Assembly (NCBI GenBank): GCA_028551475.1
Contig: CM052358.1
Span: forward strand, 188,501-252,500
Source of the DNA: Casuarina equisetifolia
Lineage: Eukaryota; Streptophyta; Magnoliopsida; Fagales; Casuarinaceae
Direction of reading: 5' to 3'
DNA length: 64,000 nucleotides
Position numbers and translations under genes: made by a program. Positions 58,066-64,000 of the stretch are shown piece after piece (positions within the stretch are counted from its first letter, which is position 1; each line of letters opens with the position of its first letter). The notes below the pieces were generated by a model. It made no database searches, was not told the DNA's origin, and saw nothing but the letters and a program-made list of their open reading frames with translations.

Positions 58066-61000
58066 GGATCTTCAGTTTCTTCTTTGGTCTCAATATAAAA
58101 GCAGGAGCACAACTCAAGAGAGTTGAAAAAGACCATAGCAATACTACGAAGGAACGATGCAATCACACCATCGTATCTTCTGCGTTTAGGAGAGAAGCCA
58201 GGGGTCGAAGATGTGTGGACTCCCTGCTGGATCAGGCTCGCCTTACAGTAGCACAAGTTGAAGGAGCTGTGACAGGTGGTGCTACGATCCATTGCAGTGG
58301 ATAGAAGAAAGACGTTCCCAGCCGCACGTAGACTGGTGGGTAGGATTTTAGGGGTCTTAATTGATGTGGTTAAAGAGTATCTCACAAGACTAGTCCTTTT
58401 TGGATCCGCAATTAACAACTCCCATTTGTAGTATTTTTAGCTTTTGGCTTGCTTGGGTCGGAAGACTATACGCAGAAGAAAGGGACTCTACTTTTTTATA
58501 TTTCTCTGCGCATGTAACTTATTTATTGGCATGTATTTAGCGGTCAACGATCACCTATCTCTGCGTTTATAGGATTGCCAAATGTAAACGTGCAATGGCA
58601 CTAAGTAAAAGGCCAACCTTTTCTTCTTGTTTTTTTTTTCTCTTTTCTATTGGATTGGTTGGTTTTTTTACATTACATTGCCGCGTTCATTTTGTAACCG
58701 ATGGAACCACAGTATAAAAGTTAGGCAACTTCGTTAGTACACGATGAAGAATTGGATTTCATGCGTGGGCTTCAAGTAGCGAATGTGCCCAGAGCTCAAC
58801 GTTGCTACAAGGGAGAAATAATACGGGAAAAAGAATCAAGAAAGGGATAGCTTAATTCCCGAGTCGTGTGTAAAGTATTTACGACACAATCGAACTCTAT
58901 AAATTTGGCTCAGAAAAGGTCAGCACAAAGTAATGCCTTGCCCGCAGAGTGATTTAAGAATCCAACAGTAAACACCACTTAACCACTGTAGCTACGGAAC
59001 CATGAGACTGATAGAGTTCGAGTACTTTTTCAGACTCGAGAGGAAGTCAATATGGGCTCAATCTTCCGTGTAGCTCTGCATCATTGCATACAAGCCCAAG
59101 CGTAATCTCCGTTCCCCAATGTGCAGAATTTAAAGACGCCCACTGGACCTGTAAACCACACGCTGATGGACACGAAGGGGCAACCCAAGTGCATATCATT
59201 TTTTATTGCAGAAAATGCAGTAAAGAGGAGAAAAAACACAAAGTCAAGCGTCCAGTACTTCAAACCATGAAGGGATTCTTTTACTTTTCGCGTATAGTAT
59301 CAGTAGACAAGAGAGTGATCTGTGCAAACGCGTGTCATTTGAGAAGCCATGGTTCAATTATTCAATGTTCATCGCAAAACCAGATAATGATCTTCTTTGC
59401 CCAGCGCAAACTCTCCTGTTCATGATTTTCTAAATTCCGTTCAAAGTCAGATGATCTGTTGATTTGATATGCTGGGACACGAGCGACAAAAGTTGATGTC
59501 GAAATATATTTTTACTTGTATTCACACTACAGGTCACAAACTCATCTTACGATCTCTTTGACTAACTTTTGCAAGGTTTGCATCAATCCCCTGTCGAGGC
59601 CTCGATAACTCAGTACTTCCCAAATTATTGAACGTTAATGATGGCCTTACACAGCTTCCTGACTAATCTTTCCGTAATAGGCCCTTTCTTTTTCGTGGCC
59701 CAGTTGATGGACCCCCTAGTTTTTTGGTTTCTTCTTAACTGTGGTTCTCGTTTGATTGCAACTCTACATCCTTGGCGAATTTGACAGAAGATGGAGCCTT
59801 GTCTTCACCGACAATCGCTGGCCTCAAGGACAGGTGCTTGATGATGAAAACTATGTTTTGAACAGATCCCCTGCTGTTTGGGGAAGGAATAGAGGTCTAA
59901 GAAGAGACAGCTGGGATAACAACGCAAAGCCTCACATCCACTCGTATAATACAGGCACCGAACTGCAGCCGGAGTCTTTCATGCTGTAGTCAAATCTTTT
60001 CTTTTCGTTTTCTTTTATCTTTTTGTCAGTATGGGATTCTGAAACAGTGGGAACAAGACTTGCAGCATTCAAGAATTATTTCGTTTTGTCCATGAATTTT
60101 CTGTTATGGAGCCCACGTTGCGTAGTGGTGAAGAATGTGGAAAACCTTGTCCTTTTGTTTTCTCCTGTGTTTACTCGCAGTGATTGTCGGATAGCAAAAT
60201 GATAAAGAACGAGACTCGATCGCTGAGGCTTTTAGGAATTCATACAAGAAAACAGTCCGATAAAGTCTGGACAGTTGGTCCTGGATTCTCACTACGAAGG
60301 CCCGGATTGTCAATCATCTCTGCATTGCTTAAGGATGAAGATCGACAGTTGGTGTCGTCTCCCCATATTTTACGAATATATGGAGCCCAGGCGACCTTCC
60401 AGTGAACTGAACGTTGTTTGAAAGAAAAGCAACCCCAAATTTCATTAGCTAGCAATCCTTTCTCAAAGCGAGAATCTTTATTCCATCCTTTAATCAAAGA
60501 AGATGGCTTTGGTCAACTCTCATAATTGGGACTCATAATAAAGATGGGTATCATCTTTTTTTTCTACGGTATGCACCCATGTTGGAAAACAAGATTCTTA
60601 ATATGAAACTTGAATAAATAAAAAAACTCTAACGTTTGAATTAGTTTTGTTGAGGATAAGTTTATTATGATATGATATTAAAGTCTAAGTTCATTTTATT
60701 CTATTTTATATGATTTTGAGTCAAATATTATTTAGTATGTAAAAAAGTATGTGTAGAATGAGAATTTCATACTAAAAAATAAAATATTTGAAACTTTTAT
60801 AGAAAAAAGATCTTCTAATCTTTGAGCAATTTTTTTTTTTAATGAAACATAAATGGTCTCTTAAGAAATTTTATTAATAATTAACATTGTCAAAACCTTT
60901 AGTAAGATATAAACCTAACCCATATAACTTATAAATGGGAAAAAGAATACAGTAGATAGACCTAAAACATATAAGCTTATTGTTAGAGAAAGATAAAGAC

Positions 61001-61932
61001 TCTTTTGAGTCTAATAACAATTTTAGGCAATTAAAGAAAGTCTCTTCTGACATCTATCGCTTAAAAAAAGATAGAGATTCTTTTGTGAGATATGTAAATT
61101 ATATTAGTTTCATGTCTCCCAAATGAAACTGAGATTGCAACTGTTGAATCCTGCACATAGATAGCACGAGGAGGATGGAGGCAGAGCCCTAATGATCAAC
61201 TTATGAGTTGGAATTGCGGACCAAGAAATCGGCAGCTTTCCCAGCTCAACATTCACTTTACTACCGTAAAGAATTTCGGCTAGAAAATCTTTTTTTGACT
61301 TGGCTTTCGGCTGCACAAATTCTTTACAAGAACATGCCTGATTCTTTTCATGCATTGCCCAGCTCCATTTTTCAACTATTCACCACTCCCTTTTTGAAAC
61401 AGCCACTGTTTGTGGTCAACCTCTGTGAAATGCAGGCCTCGGCTCAATTAAGTTGTTCTGCACCTGCATCCTCTGCTTGGATGCCAGCTGGGCTCCAGTT
61501 TTAATGCATGCTCTCTTGTTTTATGTCAATCTTTTGTCATTAGTTTTAACATTTTAACCCCGTGAACAGGAATCTAGAAAAACCCATGACACGAATACTG
61601 CTCAGATGTCTTTGATCAATGTTGTCTCCTGTTAAACTAGTGTGGGCCTGTGACAAGTCATTGGGAAAACAATACGCATTATTATCCTTTCCATGATGCA
61701 GTATTCTTGTTATGTTTATTCTTTTACAGCTAATAAAAATAATGTCGAGAAAATTATTAATGTTGAGAGCAATCTCCCCAAGATTGGAACATCTAGACAT
61801 CTTAGGATTTTGGGAAAGAGAGGGTTCTTCATGCGGTCGTTCCTTCACCATCTATTTTCATTCGTCTATAATCATTAGGGCATACTGAGTTCTAACTCGT
61901 TAAGAAACTGTTTTCTAATTTGTTTGTTTCAG

Positions 61933-62049
61933 TTAAAATTGTCTTATCCTGCTTTTCCTACCGCCACATTATCGTCCGAAATTCACAGCTTGTCGCAGCA
62001 TGAAATTGCGGAGGAGCCCTCATCTACTCCCTACTATGGCACCTTCCAG
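61933..62049 (+). other. Exon-like segment, copy B
   Basis: Same 39 open codons and acceptor as at 29,301-29,417, with one replacement (PDYG to PYYG). Here its donor end (CAG/GTTCTC) is fused to the proximal phytosulfokine promoter. Confidence 0.3.
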
Positions 62050-62178
62050 GTTCTCGATCCGATTTCCCTAAACCTGCTTTCGGTTAAATTCCTGTGGTCC
62101 AGTAGATTCCGACACCGGTCAAAGTTCTTCTTTCTCCGTTCATGTTCACACACCTTGTTGTCCTCTTCTTCTCCCTTC

Positions 62179-62184
62179 TATAAA
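62179..62184 (+). promoter_or_regulatory. TATA box of phytosulfokine gene B
   Basis: TATAAA 67 bp upstream of the start codon, equivalent to 30,595 in copy A. Confidence 0.65.
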
Positions 62185-62245
62185 TTTATAACGCTCTTAT
62201 TTGCAATTCTTACTCACATTCCACCGTTCTTCTTGACGATCGAAG

Positions 62246-62581
62246 ATGGCCAAGCTCGCCGCCCTGCTAATGATCTTCCTCTTCTGCACCACCCTGACCT
62301 ACGCTGCCCATCCGAGCCCAGCTCTCGCTGAGGAAGCTCCTTCGCTGCATGGGGTTGGTTGAATTACATGCCTTTTTAAGACTTACCTATAGAATTTGGT
62401 TATTGGGTTTTATGAGTTTGATTTATCGGTGCTCTGTTTTTGGTTTTTCCTAAAGGATGCTGTAGAAGCTGGTCATGCTGAGGAGTTGGGTTACCAGAAC
62501 TGTAAAGGACTTGGAGAAGACGAATGCTTGACGAGGAACGCTCATATTGACTATATCTACACCCAGAAGAATAACCCATGA
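62246..62581 (+). CDS. PSK: Phytosulfokine precursor (PSK), copy B, 77 aa
   Basis: Exons 62246-62353 and 62456-62581 have the same phase and borders as copy A. The signal peptide, the Cys pair (C52, C60) and Asp68-YIYTQ are all present. Relative to copy A there are two replacements, both N-terminal (Ser15Thr in the signal peptide, Arg22His at the start of the propeptide), and two silent changes (Gly48 and Ile67 codons). The mature sulfated pentapeptide would be identical. The upstream region differs: it lacks the extra 1.05 kb and second TATA-like box of copy A and is joined to an exon-like segment. The twin is 31.6 kb away, and the unit between is interrupted by a retroelement. Confidence 0.95.
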
Positions 62582-64000
62582 AAATGATTCTGTTTTATGT
62601 GTACTAGAAAAGAAGAGAGAAGTGTGCTTGTTAATAATAACATGATGCTTCTTTAGCAGCTGTTTCTTTTTTGTGTCTCGTTTTTTTTAGCCCCTTGTCA
62701 GCAAATGTTTCTCTGTTGTTGAAATGAGATGTCTCATTGGATTACAGCATATCTTCCATCCTCGAATAGTGTTTACTTTATCATGATAAACCATAGAAAA
62801 AATGTCTGTGAAAGTTAATGATTAATGATTGGTTGTTTGTAGAGTTCGGTGGGTCAATATAATTACTGACTGTATACATCAAAAACAAAATCGATGTACC
62901 CCAACTTAGGTTTTTAGCTCGCGGGTAAAAGAAACTATAAACATTACGAGATGTTTTTACTGCTAAAAGACAGAAAGCATCATGCCTTGCTCGTATATCC
63001 GTTTACATTCGCGTAACCGGGAAGGCAGCTTCCCTCAGTCTAGACACGTTGGACAATTTTTACAGTCCAAAGTTCTAAAAAGGAGTAAAAGGCGAAATGA
63101 CCATGTTAAAGAAAAGGGGTAGTCCATATTTTGCTGTATTCAGGAGACAATTATGCAGGTATTTCAGTTTGGCGGAACTGTTTGGGCTTTTAATGGTGAG
63201 CCGATGTTATTCATCTTCTGTTCTTCAATTCAGAATTCAATGTCAACAACCACTGGTTTGGTTTCAGTTGGGAAGATGAGAAGTAACTCAGAGGAACATG
63301 GCAGTTGAATTAGCTGACAGTGGAGGATAACATAAAGGGTAGGGTTTGAAGAAGTTGCAACTCTTTCCTGCATTTTTGCTGATTGATCGCGTCGTCAATG
63401 GAGTCTTCTAGAAAAGTAGAGTAGGATGGAGGTTTTGGACCTGTATCTCGCCCCCTAGCTTTTGACTATCTTGGCAATCTTAAAATTTGCAGTCTTTTAT
63501 GGTGATTACATAGCTATTGCTTAATAGAAATAAGTTTTAATACTTAGACACTATTCAAGTACTGTGTTTTTCCAATGTGTGGCTTTTATCTGTAACGTAG
63601 CTAGGATATAAACAGGCCACAGAACCCCAATTGTTTGTTCTTCCAGCAGCAACCATCTATGCATAACAACTTACATTAATCGCAAAAAAGGTTTCCTGTC
63701 AATAGGTTTTGCCAATATGGATGGATGGGACCGAGATCTAAGAGAATACACATAATTTATTTAAAGTTGAGTGGGCATTAAGCAACTACATCAAAAAGTA
63801 AATGTTAATGGAAAGAGGAAAGAGCCAGTGCTAAGATTGGTGGCAATTAAACTTTATGAAGCAACTTTGAATGTCATGTTATTATTAATGCAACATAAAG
63901 TTGTGTGAAGAGGCATATACCTATCCTATTCTTGGAAAATCCTTTGGAGATAGTAGCAAAACCTAACCATGTTGTGTGCGCATCTTGTAAAGAATCGTTA

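Larger units (their letters stand above)
51409..64000 (+). repeat. Phytosulfokine duplication unit, copy B, split by a retroelement and cut by the window edge
   Basis: Collinear with 24,170-32,697. The chromovirus at 52,680-58,065 interrupts it. Without that insertion the flanking words GTAAACAGGAT and CTTCAGTTTC are continuous, as in copy A at about 25,428. It lacks the copy-A segment of about 1.05 kb before the phytosulfokine gene. At 63,905 to the edge it re-enters the tail sequence, so the unit nearly completes within the window. Confidence 0.93.

Noticed and set aside
1-64000. CRISPR arrays, bacterial operons, plasmid or phage features
   Set aside because: None is present. The spliced genes and plant retroelements show that this is plant nuclear DNA.

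Overview
The window is nuclear DNA of a flowering plant, almost certainly a eudicot. Its genes are intron-split with GT/AG borders, it encodes a phytosulfokine precursor and a FATA-type thioesterase relic, and it holds Met-tRNA-primed LTR retrotransposons, a TRIM element, microsatellites and long AT-rich spacers. No bacterial operon, CRISPR array or origin is visible. The species cannot be named from the sequence.

Left part (1-24 kb), ordinary gene-poor DNA. Minus-strand genes are a plastid-type thioredoxin-like/peroxiredoxin-like 2 (AAED1-like) protein running off the left edge, a basic Ser/Pro-rich protein of the plant BPP type, and an intronless group-S bZIP factor at 20.5-21.2 kb. Between them lie a decayed copy of one AAED1-like exon (8.6-8.9 kb), a broken plant-specific small gene (10.1-10.6 kb), a complete non-coding LTR retrotransposon with a TCATA target duplication (15.0-19.8 kb) and a large imperfect foldback (22.2-22.7 kb).

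Right part (24-64 kb), a region built by duplication. A unit of about 8.5 kb carrying a phytosulfokine gene occurs at 24,170-32,697 and again from about 51,409 to the right edge. Just before the second copy lies a 375-bp piece of unit tail joined directly to a unit head, the mark of a former tandem array. The second copy is split by a 5.4-kb chromovirus (Ty3/gypsy). Both phytosulfokine genes encode the same mature pentapeptide. Their promoters differ by a segment of about 1.05 kb.

The 18 kb between the copies holds a FATA pseudogene, two paralogous genes with a BED-like zinc finger and a low-complexity tail (36.6 and 42.4 kb), a small multi-exon minus-strand gene of unknown function, a complete 306-bp TRIM/SMART element, a tRNA-Cys relic without its anticodon arm, and a three-exon conserved plant gene with an in-frame TAG in exon 1. 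Between 41 and 44 kb, pieces of the phytosulfokine unit and of the zinc-finger block are stitched together between direct repeats.

The genes do not form a pathway. The common theme is segmental duplication with copy-specific decay. The least familiar items are the zinc-finger/low-complexity gene pair, the promoter divergence of the phytosulfokine twins, and a retroelement whose coding frame is broken only by stop codons with no frameshift.
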